Source: Elmis aenea
Lineage: Eukaryota > Arthropoda > Insecta > Coleoptera > Elmidae
Length of the DNA: 64,000 nt
Direction of reading: 5' to 3'
Assembly: GCA_947652605.1 (NCBI GenBank)
Contig: OX393581.1
Coordinates: forward strand, 32,854,788-32,918,787
Shown here piece after piece: positions 24,101 to 30,702 of the stretch; position 1 is the stretch's first letter, and every line of letters starts with the position of its first letter. The position numbers were made by a program, and so were the translations under genes. A model generated the notes under the pieces. That model saw nothing but the letters and a program-made list of their open reading frames with translations, ran no database searches and was not told the origin of the DNA.

Positions 24101-24362
24101 CACTAAAAACACAAATTTAAAATTAATATGCTTTTATCATTAAGGTATTCCAGAATTAGACGAATAAGTGACAATTTTAAATACTAAAATATTAATTAGA
24201 ATTTTCAGTTACATTTTATTAGAGGGATATTTTAAATTAATTGTGCCTATTACTTTTTAGGGTCATTTGGTGTTATTACCATTAAATTTCCTTTCCAAAG
24301 AAACTTTAACCCCAACTGCTGGTACAGTTGAAGGTATGATGCCTACGTCATTATGGACCTAA
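2675..24362 (+). CDS. Pld: Phospholipase D (PX-PH-HKD type), 13 exons, 5' end missing
   Basis: Hydrolyses phosphatidylcholine to phosphatidic acid and choline at membranes; the PX and PH domains bind phosphoinositides (known for the family). Exons joined in frame: 2675-2871, 2927-3133, 3986-4106, 4165-4307, 6539-6813 (or 6819), 7089-7324, 8197-8447, 10445-11189, 14994-15205, 17885-18010, 18262-18502, 18563-18901, 24261-24362. All introns are GT/AG and phases match, giving 3,195 nt (1,064 codons plus TAA), close to the usual length of about 1,000-1,100. Order: PX (exons 1-3), PH (exons 4-5), first [12 protein letters not shown] (exon 7), a long Pro/Ser/Asp-rich insert (exon 8), second [12 protein letters not shown] (exon 11), and C-terminal Trp-Thr. 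The long insert between HKD motifs is PLD1-like. The initiator ATG and first short exon were not found and may lie left of the window. Frame is open throughout, so the gene looks functional. Several introns carry long inverted repeats. Confidence 0.95.
3655..3776. mobile_element. 122-bp MITE in Pld intron
   Basis: Inverted ends GGTTGCACAAAGCTTTGT / ACAAAGCTTTGTGCAACC match over 18 bases. The core includes AATGATGTTGCTTAGTTACC. A decayed relative sits at 782-885. Confidence 0.75.
3986..4307 (+). CDS. Pld: Pld exons 3-4 (end of PX, start of PH)
   Basis: Exons 3986-4106 and 4165-4307 are separated by a 58-bp intron. The first holds the end of PX ([16 protein letters not shown]). The second reads [20 protein letters not shown], the conserved PX-PH linker, then a Cys-rich run (CNCLGC, CC) preceding the PH domain; vertebrate PLD1 also has cysteines here that are palmitoylated (known for the family, inferred here). 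The donor GTAAGT at 4308 opens a 2.2-kb intron. Confidence 0.9.
4308..6538 (+). other. Pld intron, mostly AT-rich, with a solo TACAGGGTG end and hAT debris
   Basis: A single TACAGGGTG terminus starts at 4334 without a detected partner. The GC-rich patch 5283-5352 resembles the right end of the hAT-like MITE at 28656-28930 (C-rich run, GGGGGTGCG, then CCACTG). The rest is featureless AT-rich DNA; the 115-codon open frame at 4488-4835 has intron-like composition and was not called. Confidence 0.5.
5283..5352. mobile_element. hAT-like MITE end fragment
   Basis: Reads as the right terminal 70 bp of the 28656-28930 family (C-rich run, CCCCGGGGG, terminal CCACTG). The opposite end is missing. Confidence 0.45.
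6539..6813 (+). CDS. Pld: Pld exon 5 (PH domain)
   Basis: Starts after a long polypyrimidine tract and CAG. It encodes [20 protein letters not shown] and continues to the PH-domain C-terminal helix [14 protein letters not shown]. Phase requires one leftover base, satisfied by a donor at 6814 or, six bases later, at 6820; the second would add two residues (Gly-Val). Confidence 0.85.
7089..7324 (+). CDS. Pld: Pld exon 6 (start of catalytic region)
   Basis: Encodes the entry into the catalytic core, including the family block [19 protein letters not shown] and [11 protein letters not shown]. It ends phase 0 before GTAAGA. This is the conserved region I of eukaryotic PLDs. Confidence 0.93.
7474..7763. 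mobile_element. MITE with TTTTTTGTGCGAT inverted ends
   Basis: Inverted termini of about 13 bp bound 290 bp that contain a near-tandem duplication of CCTTAGCAACGGCCT followed by AAAAGTAACTTTT (7545-7625). It sits in Pld intron 6. Confidence 0.65.
7808..7838. repeat. 11-bp perfect hairpin
   Basis: GTTTGCTGGCC (7808-7818), a 9-nt loop, then GGCCAGCAAAC (7828-7838). Pairing continues outward with one bulge. It is GC-rich in an otherwise AT-rich intron. Confidence 0.7.
8197..8447 (+). CDS. Pld: Pld exon 7 (first HKD catalytic motif)
   Basis: Reads [18 protein letters not shown] and then [20 protein letters not shown]. HxKx4D is intact (His, Lys and Asp all present), followed by the YGRWD block. 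The donor at 8448 is GTAAGT. The His of this motif and that of exon 11 together form the active site. Confidence 0.95.
9234..9863. mobile_element. Foldback element with TACAGGGTGGTCC ends
   Basis: Left TACAGGGTGGTCCAAATTCG and right CGAATTTGGACCACCCTGTA. The arms remain complementary inward through the block containing TATCTCGCTTAATAGTCAAG. About 630 bp, in Pld intron 7. No coding capacity; small ORFs across the arms are incidental. Confidence 0.85.
9910..10191. mobile_element. hAT-like MITE with CAGGGCTGYGGAGTC ends
   Basis: Termini CAGGGCTGCGGAGTC and GACTCCACAGCCCTG bound 282 bp rich in GACTCCGACTCC repeats. Flanks GTTTATAC (9902-9909) and GCTTATAC (10192-10199) match at 7 of 8, as expected for an 8-bp hAT target duplication. 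Confidence 0.8.
10445..11189 (+). CDS. Pld: Pld exon 8 (inter-HKD insert and middle core)
   Basis: The largest exon. After LTDLGSV it encodes a low-complexity insert of about 150 residues rich in Pro, Ser, Lys and Asp, then returns to the conserved core: [20 protein letters not shown] and [19 protein letters not shown]. The insert corresponds to the variable PLD1 loop region, which in vertebrates restrains basal activity (family knowledge). Confidence 0.92.
11322..12964. mobile_element. 1.6-kb foldback with CAGGGTTCTCG ends
   Basis: Ends CAGGGTTCTCGTTTTTCGCG and CGCGAAAAACGAGAACCCTG are inverted. The two arms pair nearly end to end around a centre near 12060. The right arm alone is interrupted by a 160-bp TTAA-flanked insertion (12172-12335). 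Both arms carry a CTGATGATGG...CGAAACGTCG motif. It sits in Pld intron 8. Confidence 0.85.
12172..12335. mobile_element. Nested piggyBac-like MITE with TTAA duplications
   Basis: TTAA at 12172-12175 and 12332-12335 bracket termini CCCTTTCACTGCGGG and, inverted, CCGTTTCGCTACGGC. The other arm of the host palindrome (around 11930-11945) preserves the uninterrupted target with a single TTAA. Confidence 0.85.
13095..14882. mobile_element. 1.8-kb foldback with TACAGGKTGGACC ends
   Basis: Left TACAGGTTGGACCAAATTCG and right inverted TACAGGGTAGACCAAATTCA. The arms stay complementary for several hundred bases on each side around a centre near 13980. Subterminal GGTAWCTCGGTTA is shared with 21166-22354. 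It lies in Pld intron 8 just before exon 9. Confidence 0.85.
14994..15205 (+). CDS. Pld: Pld exon 9
   Basis: Encodes [12 protein letters not shown] and the invariant [13 protein letters not shown] block just before the second catalytic half. It is flanked on both sides by long palindromic foldback elements (ending at 14882 and starting at 15371), so this exon sits between two potential large hairpins in the pre-mRNA. Confidence 0.93.
15371..17122. mobile_element. 1.75-kb foldback with TACAGGGTGATTGATTG ends
   Basis: Termini TACAGGGTGATTGATTGAG and CTCAATCAATCACCCTGTA. The arms pair through the block around 15480-15660 / 16790-17030. The left arm is interrupted by a TTAA-flanked insertion at 15674-15989. 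The short ORFs at 16039-16248 (+) and 16491-16730 (-) are the same sequence read from the two arms. Confidence 0.85.
15674..15989. mobile_element. Nested piggyBac-like MITE with TTAA duplications
   Basis: TTAA at 15674-15677 and 15986-15989 bracket inverted ends CACGTTCACTGCCA / TGGCAGTGAACGTG. The opposite arm of the host palindrome (about 16768-16785) shows the empty site TTAATATTATCTAAC with one TTAA. Confidence 0.87.
17257..17403. mobile_element. Short palindromic MITE
   Basis: Left TTACAATCTTTG...CGCGTTTGGAA and ATCTTCTTTGATTACGTGAC are inverted on the right as GTCACGTAATCAAAGAAGA and CAAACCCGTAAATGAAGATT. About 147 bp, with a loop near 17325. Confidence 0.65.
17533..17705. mobile_element. 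hAT-like MITE with perfect 8-bp duplication
   Basis: Starts CAGTGTTTCTCAAAG and ends GTTTGGAAACACTT. It is flanked by CATTAGAT at 17525-17532 and 17706-17713, identical 8-mers as hAT transposases produce. 173 bp. Confidence 0.85.
17885..18010 (+). CDS. Pld: Pld exon 10
   Basis: Short 126-bp exon encoding [20 protein letters not shown], the conserved strand preceding the second HKD. Phase 2 at both ends matches exons 9 and 11. Confidence 0.93.
18262..18502 (+). CDS. Pld: Pld exon 11 (second HKD catalytic motif)
   Basis: Encodes [17 protein letters not shown] and then [20 protein letters not shown], followed by [18 protein letters not shown]. HxKx4D and the downstream GSANINDRS are intact. 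Confidence 0.95.
18563..18901 (+). CDS. Pld: Pld exon 12
   Basis: Phase 0 at both ends. Encodes [17 protein letters not shown] and [18 protein letters not shown], conserved C-terminal blocks of eukaryotic PLD. It is followed by a 5.4-kb intron filled with foldback, piggyBac-like and mariner debris. Confidence 0.93.
18955..20945. mobile_element. Compound foldback array (three related arms)
   Basis: Arm copies lie at about 19138-19323 (+), 19655-19845 (inverted) and 20761-20945 (+). Each carries CAGGGTGTTCCATTT, a TTTTTTGCACATATCA block and an ACACCCGGTATA end. A second module (18960-19137, inverted near 19846-20040, and 20575-20760) adds to them. The 19655-20945 part is a 1.3-kb palindrome centred near 20300. 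It looks like successive insertions of related foldbacks. Confidence 0.75.
21166..22354. mobile_element. 1.2-kb foldback with TACAGGGTGGTCTATTTTC ends
   Basis: Left TACAGGGTGGTCTATTTTCC and right AAATAGACCACCCTGTA, with shared subterminal TATCTCGGTTATTAT. The interior holds four alternating-orientation copies of a block with GGCAACCATA and TTAAGCGAGATATTTAAC. Confidence 0.85.
22525..23714. mobile_element. piggyBac-like element, internally deleted
   Basis: TTAA at 22525-22528 and 23711-23714 flank inverted ends CATGTTGACTGCG / CGCAGTCAACGTG. A second inverted GTTACATACC block lies just inside. The right side contains the end motif twice (CGCAGTCAACG at about 23665 and again near 23698). It contains the acidic ORF at 23194-23421. 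Confidence 0.72.
23194..23421 (+). pseudogene. Acidic N-terminal fragment, probable piggyBac-like transposase remnant
   Basis: 75 codons starting [16 protein letters not shown], then a run dominated by Glu, Asp and Ser ([17 protein letters not shown]) to a stop. An acidic, low-complexity N-terminus before the catalytic domain is typical of piggyBac transposases. Here no catalytic domain follows within the TTAA-bounded element, so it is read as a deletion product. No sequence-level match can be proved by eye; an unrelated small protein is possible. Confidence 0.4.
23760..23984 (-). pseudogene. mariner/Tc1 transposase fragment
   Basis: The minus-strand frame ends [13 protein letters not shown], matching the mariner signature (PPYSPDLAP-S/C-D) that carries the third catalytic aspartate region. 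The upstream part is too decayed to align. No inverted termini were identified. Confidence 0.6.
24261..24362 (+). CDS. Pld: Pld last exon (C-terminus)
   Basis: Begins after tactttttag, reads [16 protein letters not shown] and ends MMPTSLWT then TAA. The terminal Trp-Thr is characteristic of PX-PH PLDs and is needed for activity in characterised members. A possible polyadenylation hexamer AATAAA lies at 24926-24931; the true 3' end cannot be fixed by eye. Confidence 0.92.
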   Translation, partial: GHLVLLPLNFLSKETLTPTAGTVEGMMPTSLWT

Positions 24363-25406
24363 TTTTATTTATTTGTAAGTACATATGATTGATACTGCAT
24401 ATCAGTAGTTCATAGTTTTGTAATTTATTATTGGTTAATTTATTTACACATCATATTCCATTATTTTTTCACGTACATTTCATGAAAACATTTATTTGGT
24501 TAAATTAATTTTAGTTGGTTTTCGTTTTTATTAATCTTCTATTTTTTCTACTTTGTTAATTATTTGTTACTATTAGTTTTTTCTTAGATTTGATACTTAA
24601 TACATATCTAGTCCAATAACATTTCAAGTTTAATATATTTTATGAGATGAAAACAGTTTATGATAATAAGGAAAGTTATAAACAGTTGATGTTTTATAAT
24701 CTAATGAAATTTTTAATGAATGCATTTGAGGCTATGATTTTGGCTTTAGTAAGTTTGTTGATTGAACTGATTTTTTCACTTATATTTCTTATAACCAAAA
24801 ATAGTTTTTAGTTCTATAGCTGCTCTTTTATTTATTTTTCATTGTATAACACTTCCGTCGTTCTGCATTTGTATTCCATTAGAAGTATTACTATTTAATA
24901 GACTTGGTACTTACTAGTTAGATACAATAAATTTGTTTGTTTTATATACTTTATTGTTTAAAGTTTTCAGTGCCTAAAATGTATTTTTTATTTGTTAATG
25001 CGTTATTGTTAATTTTGTTGTTGGGCAAAGTATGGCTGAAGAATGCAACATAAACACATTTTACTTACTGAAGGTTCCCAATTTTAGGAGCTAAAAATCT
25101 TAAAAACTCGAACAATATTTAGTGCTATTTTATAGTTTTTATAGTTATTTAAATTTTATTGAAGAGAAAGTACAAAACATTTTTAGTGCAGAAAGTGATT
25201 ACACTGCAATGTTTAATGAATGATAATTAAAAAAATGTGTTTAAAAAAAGAATAATGTTTGGAATGTCGTCATTACTGAAGAACTACTTGAAAAAGAATG
25301 AACACTCTGCCAAGTTTTCTCTAAAATAGTTGTTACAATGCATTTAATGTTTTTTATCTCAACTACATTTAGTGTCTAGGCATAGTACATTTGATTTGCT
25401 TATTAT
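24363..25406. other. Pld 3' UTR and downstream AT-rich DNA
   Basis: No ORF or repeat. A candidate AATAAA lies at 24926-24931. The 3' boundary of the transcript is not determinable here. Confidence 0.4.
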
Positions 25407-25569
25407 CAGTGCTTTTTTTGTAAGAAAAAAGGTGCTGGAACTCACATCTTGCTAACCCTGTATTAAAAAAATTATTTATTTAGTTCTCAATATAAATTTA
25501 ATTTATTGTATTTTAGGCAAAAAGGTGCCAGAACACGGTTCCGATGCGTACTATGACAAAAAAGCACTG
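25407..25569. mobile_element. hAT-like MITE with CAGTGCTTTTTTTG ends
   Basis: Inverted ends CAGTGCTTTTTTTG / CAAAAAAGCACTG, 163 bp. Flanking CTTATTAT and CTTATATT are imperfect 8-mers. The internal GGTGCTGGAAC / GGTGCCAGAAC pair is in direct orientation. Confidence 0.6.
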
Positions 25570-25701
25570 CTTATATTATGTTTGTGAAAAGTTTAGTTTA
25601 GTTTTAAAAACAAAATTCATTACATTTGTTTTAAATCTGCTAATAAATTGCAGATTCCCGCAAATCAGCTTTTAAAAAATCTTTTTATTGTAGCACATAA
25701 A

Positions 25702-26197
25702 TACAGGGTGTCACAAAAAAACGCTGCAAGCTTTAACTCCGTTGTTCGTGGTCCGATTTTGGTGAACAAAAAACTAAATGAAATGGCTCCTCAAATACTA
25801 TAAACTGAATTGGATTTCAATTTTTTCAAGTTCAACTTAAATGTCAAACGATAGTCAATTTTTTTTTTCCAAATGGCACCATCTATGTTTTTTTACTAAA
25901 TCTTCTTCTTAATCGGTTCCTCTTGTACCTTTCGGTGTCGAGCACTAAAATTAACTTATGATTACATCATTGAATTCAGAAAAAAAATGTCTACCAGAAT
26001 TAGTAAAAAAAATAGATGGTGCCATTTGGGAAAAAAAAGTTGACTATCGTTTGACATTTAAATGAAATTTTAAAAAATTGAAATCCAATTCAGTTCATAG
26101 TGTTTGAGGAGCCATTTCATTTAGTTTTTTGTTCATCAAAATCGGACCACAAACAACGGAGTTACAGCTTGCGGCGTTTTTTGTGTGACACCCTGTA
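25702..26197. mobile_element. 0.5-kb foldback with TACAGGGTGTCAC ends
   Basis: TACAGGGTGTCACAAAAAAA and TTTTTGTGTGACACCCTGTA. The arms pair almost completely (for example GTTTGACATTT and ATGGTGCCATTTGG blocks) around a centre near 25950. It lies downstream of Pld. Confidence 0.85.
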
Positions 26198-26687
26198 TAC
26201 ACCCAGTGTTATTTTCAAAACTTTTCTTATGAGTTAAGAAAATGTGTTTTTTTAAGTTGCTAGTCAGGTTAAGCTAAAAAAAGTTGTTTTTATAAAAAGT
26301 TTCTGTTGAAAAATTATTATGGAAGAATCTATGTAACATCTACACTTCAACGCCAATTTTCATGAAAATAGTGATCATAGTTTCATAGTGCATGTTGCAA
26401 AATACTTTGATCAGTTTAATAGCACACTTAATTGAATAAAGTAAATGAAACAAACAAATAAACTTTTAATAGAGTAATAATTAATAAAAACCTCTATATT
26501 TGCAAGCCAACTTAACAATAATATTTTTTGATAATAAGATATTTATTTTTATGCAATATTTTTTAATATGTGCAGACAATAAATTAATGATTGGAGTTAT
26601 ATGTATGTAATTTTAAGTGTATTTGTATGCTTTAAATGATGCAACAAGAAATAGTATTATACTTTTAAATTTACAAAATAAAATAAC

Positions 26688-26750
26688 ATGGTTAACTTAA
26701 TTCATATTCCAATCTGCTACTCCAAGTGGAATATGAATTAAGTTGGCCAT
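26688..26750 (+). repeat. Perfect 18-bp hairpin, pre-miRNA-sized
   Basis: AACTTAATTCATATTCCA (26694-26711) pairs perfectly with TGGAATATGAATTAAGTT (26727-26744) across a 15-nt loop. After two mismatches, four more outer pairs (ATGG/CCAT) extend it. It could be a tiny MITE or a small-RNA precursor; no family was recognised. Confidence 0.7.
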
Positions 26751-28530
26751 CAAAATAATGATATATGGTGCACCCTAATTCAAAGTTCACTATCATAGAT
26801 AAGTTCACTATGTAAAGATAGTGTGATTAATAATTATTTATGATTAATTTAAAGTTAAGAAGTTCATCTGTACTTTTAATAGACCCGATTGTATAAAAAT
26901 TGAACCTAGGATTGACCTTGGAATTAAACCACAAAAGCCCTAGAACTTGGCAAAATCGCAGCATAGTTGACGCTGATATTGCCTAATTTTAGGGATTAAC
27001 TTGTATTTTAACACCAGTGTGTTGCTTTTTGCAATTGGGTGGTATGGCAAGTTATTCAAACGTACTTTGTACATACACCAACAGATAATACCAACTAGAT
27101 TAGTTTTGCTCTTTTTTGTTTCTATAGCAGCATTTTTTATACATGTTAGATTACTTTTAAATTTGTTTTAAGAACAACTGAAATATGATCAAAAGTTTTA
27201 AGTATATCGATGTTTAAAATTACGTTTTTGTTAAGCTTTATTATACAAAATTTCATGCAGATACAGCTTAACCATTATCCATTGATAGTTGATACTTATT
27301 AAATAACTTACATAATTTAATAAAATTATGTTTAATAAGTTCCTGTACAAATTAGCATACTCAGTGCTGGGAGAAATATTTTTTATTTCATAAACTTTGA
27401 AAAGTATTATAGATTTATAGTGGTTTAACCTTTTAAACCAAACTACAGCAATTATAAATTTAATATTAAAAATAAAAATGGACATAAAAACAATAAATGC
27501 AGCTTAATTTAAAAAAACAATGAAATTGACTAAAAAGTTATTCGTTTTTTTTTAATAAAATCAGGTAAAAGAGGCGAATGCTTTCAGAAGTAGTTATTAA
27601 TATAATCGATTACAAAATACGAATAATATTAATTTCAATTTAACAAATAATACATAAAACTCAACGTTCAATTTTTTATGTCAATAAACATTACTTTATA
27701 TTATTATTTCGGAACAGATTGATAAAGAATGTTTCTCCCAAATAGAAAATAAAGAACAAATTTATAAACATTAAGTATTATTTACATAATTAAAAAATAT
27801 GTTGCAAAGCAATAATTAATTTTTAGTATGTTGATGGCACCTTTATGATTAATTAGCGTATTAACCAGTGGTCTTAAACAAGTTTTATTATTGAAAAACG
27901 TAATAATAATGTTCATTAACACAAAGTGTCAAATATATTTACTCCTTCATGTGGTCCAATATGGTGTCAATTGAGATTTTTATTTTTGTAAGTATGTATT
28001 TTAATGTATTTATTTCAAGTGTACTTACTAAATCAGTATAATGTCTTGCCAAATAAAGCTTAATTTTAACTCTACAAAGTGTGAATTGTTCTACTGTAAA
28101 TTATTTATAAAATCGTGTTCAAATAAAAAGTATTTTTAAGCTATTATATTTTGTTTTTATGGGAGTGTTTGAAGAATGTGAATGATATTGAAATAGTGGT
28201 TTTAATCTCTAATATCGAATTACGAATTTATGTCATTTTTCTTTAAAATTAATTGTGTTTCGACAATCCATTGACTGTCTGAATAAAATATGAATCCCCT
28301 TGCCATTAATAACGATTTTTTGTTTACAGTTTTGTTAGTGCATTTTCAAAACTAATTTGCCCCATAAGATTATTCATTTTAGGAAATTATTATTACAATT
28401 CTTTCAAATTTGTATGCTTTTTACTTTATATTTCCCCTTTTTGTTGCTGATCTTCTTTAATAATAATATTAAATACCACATCATAAGAATATTTCAACAT
28501 TATCATTCTTTCAGCATTATCAATATTTCA
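26751..28530. other. AT-rich intergenic DNA
   Basis: No ORF with coding character, and no terminal repeats recognised. Open frames here are low-complexity Ile/Asn/Lys/Phe translations expected of AT-rich DNA. Confidence 0.4.
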
Positions 28531-28535
28531 TCACC

Positions 28536-28597
28536 ATTGAAACTTTCCTGAGGATGCTGCCAAAATTCAGTCAGCGAAACATGTAGGACGTTTTAAT
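28536..28597 (+). ncRNA. Hammerhead-ribozyme-like motif
   Basis: Order is stem I strand ATTGAAACTTTC (28536-28547), core CTGAGGA (28548-28554, fits CUGANGA), stem II GCTG (28556-28559) / CAGC (28572-28575), core GAA, minimal stem III ACATGT (28579-28584), H17 = A (28585), then GGACGTTTTAAT (28586-28597). The last segment pairs with the first strand at 11 of 12 positions, counting wobbles. One extra T sits between core and stem II. Minimal stem III hammerheads are known in Penelope-like retroelement repeats, so this may be a remnant of one. Activity is unproven. Confidence 0.5.
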
Positions 28598-28655
28598 AAA
28601 AAATAATAATTAACCTGTTAAAAACCAGCAAACCATCGTTTAACTTTACCTTAAG

Positions 28656-28930
28656 TCAGTGGTTTCCAACTTTTTTGTACCTCCGCCCGTCTTTTTCATA
28701 AAAAAAAATTTGCGCCCCCCTCACTTTTCGTATCAATCTAATTTCATAAATACGGTTCTGATATAATAATTATTTAATGGGCTACAAAAAATATACCATA
28801 TTCTGTATAAATAAAATTCTTATTGTTTGATTGTATTCAAAAATGATATTTTGGTTACAGCTGCGTGCCCCCCCCTTGTAATAGTCTCGCGCTCCCCTAG
28901 GGGGCGCGCCCCTCACGTTGGAAACCACTG
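28656..28930. mobile_element. hAT-like MITE, CAGTGGTTTCCAAC ends
   Basis: Termini CAGTGGTTTCCAAC / GTTGGAAACCACTG bound 275 bp with C-rich subterminal runs. Flanks CCTTAAGT and TCTTAAGT match at 7 of 8. A single-ended relative lies at 5283-5352. Confidence 0.85.
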
Positions 28931-30268
28931 TCTTAAGTATACACAAAAATTAGCAGATTTTATTTTTAAATTATAGAGAAATTTTAACATTCTAAATACC
29001 TATTGTAAATGAAGGTGTATGCTGGGAACTACTTATTTAATGTAGAATTGTTTATTCTTTAAATTTAACTTTTAATTTTACATGGCAAAAATTGTGTTGA
29101 AAAAATATTTTATGCAAAATTACTTAAAAGTTCCAAAAGTGTAGCACCAAAAACAATATATTTTTAGGTTTACAATATTATTTTCAATGTGTTAGTGAAT
29201 TTTTAAACTAGTCAAAAGTTGACTACTTGGTTATTCTGTGGTTGACAGAGTTTGAAAATTTAATATGTTTACAAAATAGTTATAAAAACGTCTGGCGATA
29301 AGTTTTTTAAAGCAATTTCTACATTTATTAATAATCCAATCAATTAAAAATATTAAAAAATATATTACTTACATTTTTAATTTTGAAACTTACCCTTAAA
29401 GTTGCATGAGCCATTCAGCAAGTGTAAACAAAGAGGTGGTACATGCAGTTTATGTGTTACATTCTTGTACATAAATTTTATTTAATAACATTTAAATACC
29501 AACAACTACTTATTTAAAATTTAAACATTACTAATTTTGAAAAAACTATAAATAATTAAAATAAATTCATTAGTTGACCTTATTAAGTTTAACAATAAGT
29601 CGAAACTACCTTTGATGTGTATAGCATCATAGGTATTTTGATTATTTGAATAATGATTGGAAAGTTTGAAAATATTGACAATTTTAGATATTGGTGATAT
29701 AATTTTTACAATGAATTGTTAACATAATTTTAAAATGCTTCCTTATGCTATGTAGCCCTTTACCAATATTTGTGTTTTTATCAATGGCTTCTGGCTTGCC
29801 AAAGGTTTTAACACCAAAGTGTATTTTATCTTTTAACAGAAAAAGACAATAATATATGGAAAGCAACACATTTAAATTTCTAACTTTATTTAAAAGTTTA
29901 GATCAGCTTAAGATATTTTAAATGCAGTCAACATGTTCTGTGTAAGTTGTACCAGTGCACGAAAACATTTTGTAAAAGCATGCAGTTCACATAAAAACAA
30001 TGAAAGAGCGATAACCGATTGTTCGTTTTACGAAAAAGAAAATTGTATGGAAACAATTTATCATTTATTTGATTTTCAATTCGCATGTCCAACGGCTGAA
30101 TGCACTTTAACATGCGGTGGAAAATTCAGTGCACAGAGGAAGCTGGAGGTGCTCCAAAAATTAATTAAAATTAATAAGAAAAAACAATGGCCCGATTGAA
30201 TGCAACGGGAGTGCAAGCAGATGTCATTACCCGCGAGTGGGTAAGTAAATTATGTAATTGTTAAGCGG
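28931..30268. other. AT-rich intergenic DNA upstream of the promoter
   Basis: Mostly featureless. One Cys-containing frame (29933-30199, 88 codons) has no recognisable domain and no supporting signals, and is left uncalled. Confidence 0.4.
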
Positions 30269-30394
30269 CCAATGAACGTCGCATGCACCGCTTTTGGAAG
30301 GGGAGTGACGTCACATGTGAACTTGCCTCCCCGCGTACGTCACGGCAGCGCGCGCCGAGCCGCGACAGCAAGCATCGGCCAGTGCGTTCTCAAA
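30269..30394 (+). promoter_or_regulatory. GC-rich promoter / 5' UTR with CRE and E-box
   Basis: A local CpG- and GC-rich patch in AT-rich DNA. It holds CCAAT (30269-30273), a full CRE palindrome TGACGTCA (30306-30313) overlapping the palindromic E-box TCACATGTGA (30311-30320), and a second CRE half site ACGTCA (30339-30344). It directly precedes an ATG in strong context (CAAAATGG). The transcription start cannot be placed exactly. Confidence 0.6.
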
Positions 30395-30702
30395 ATGGCA
30401 GACGGTTTGTGCACGGGAGATGCAGTGAGTACAGTAATCGAAAAAACTTTAGTGAAAGACTATGGCACTGTTATTGAATGTGTGAATACTGACAGGGTGA
30501 ATGATGTTACGTGTAAAAATGTGAAATCTTTCTATATTACGAGTGACAGTGATAAATTATTTGATAAGTTGTGTAGTGTAAAGGGCTCTAATGCAAAGCA
30601 TGAGGGATTCTTGGACATGGAGATGCCCCGTTCGCCCGGAGAGGACGACTGCCGAAAGAAGAGATGTGCGGACCGATATGACAGTTCAGAATCTTCAGAC
30701 AG
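30395..30702 (+). CDS. First coding exon of an unrecognised gene
   Basis: The ATG at 30395 (context CAAAATGG) was chosen over the in-frame ATG at 30272 because the upstream stretch has promoter character. It encodes 102 complete codons ending in phase 2 at a good donor, AG|GTAAAC (30703). The protein starts MADGLCTGDAVSTVIEKTLV and ends with a basic-Cys cluster followed by an acidic Ser run, CRKKRCADRYDSSESSD, which looks like a nuclear-localisation plus phosphorylated acidic segment (inference). No family was recognised. The next exon was not found; the intron would contain the giant transposon at 32719-47442. Confidence 0.6.

Noticed and set aside
29933..30199. 88-codon Cys-containing frame upstream of the promoter
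   Set aside because: No recognisable zinc-finger spacing, no splice or promoter context, and the opposite strand is also open; kept only as a possibility.
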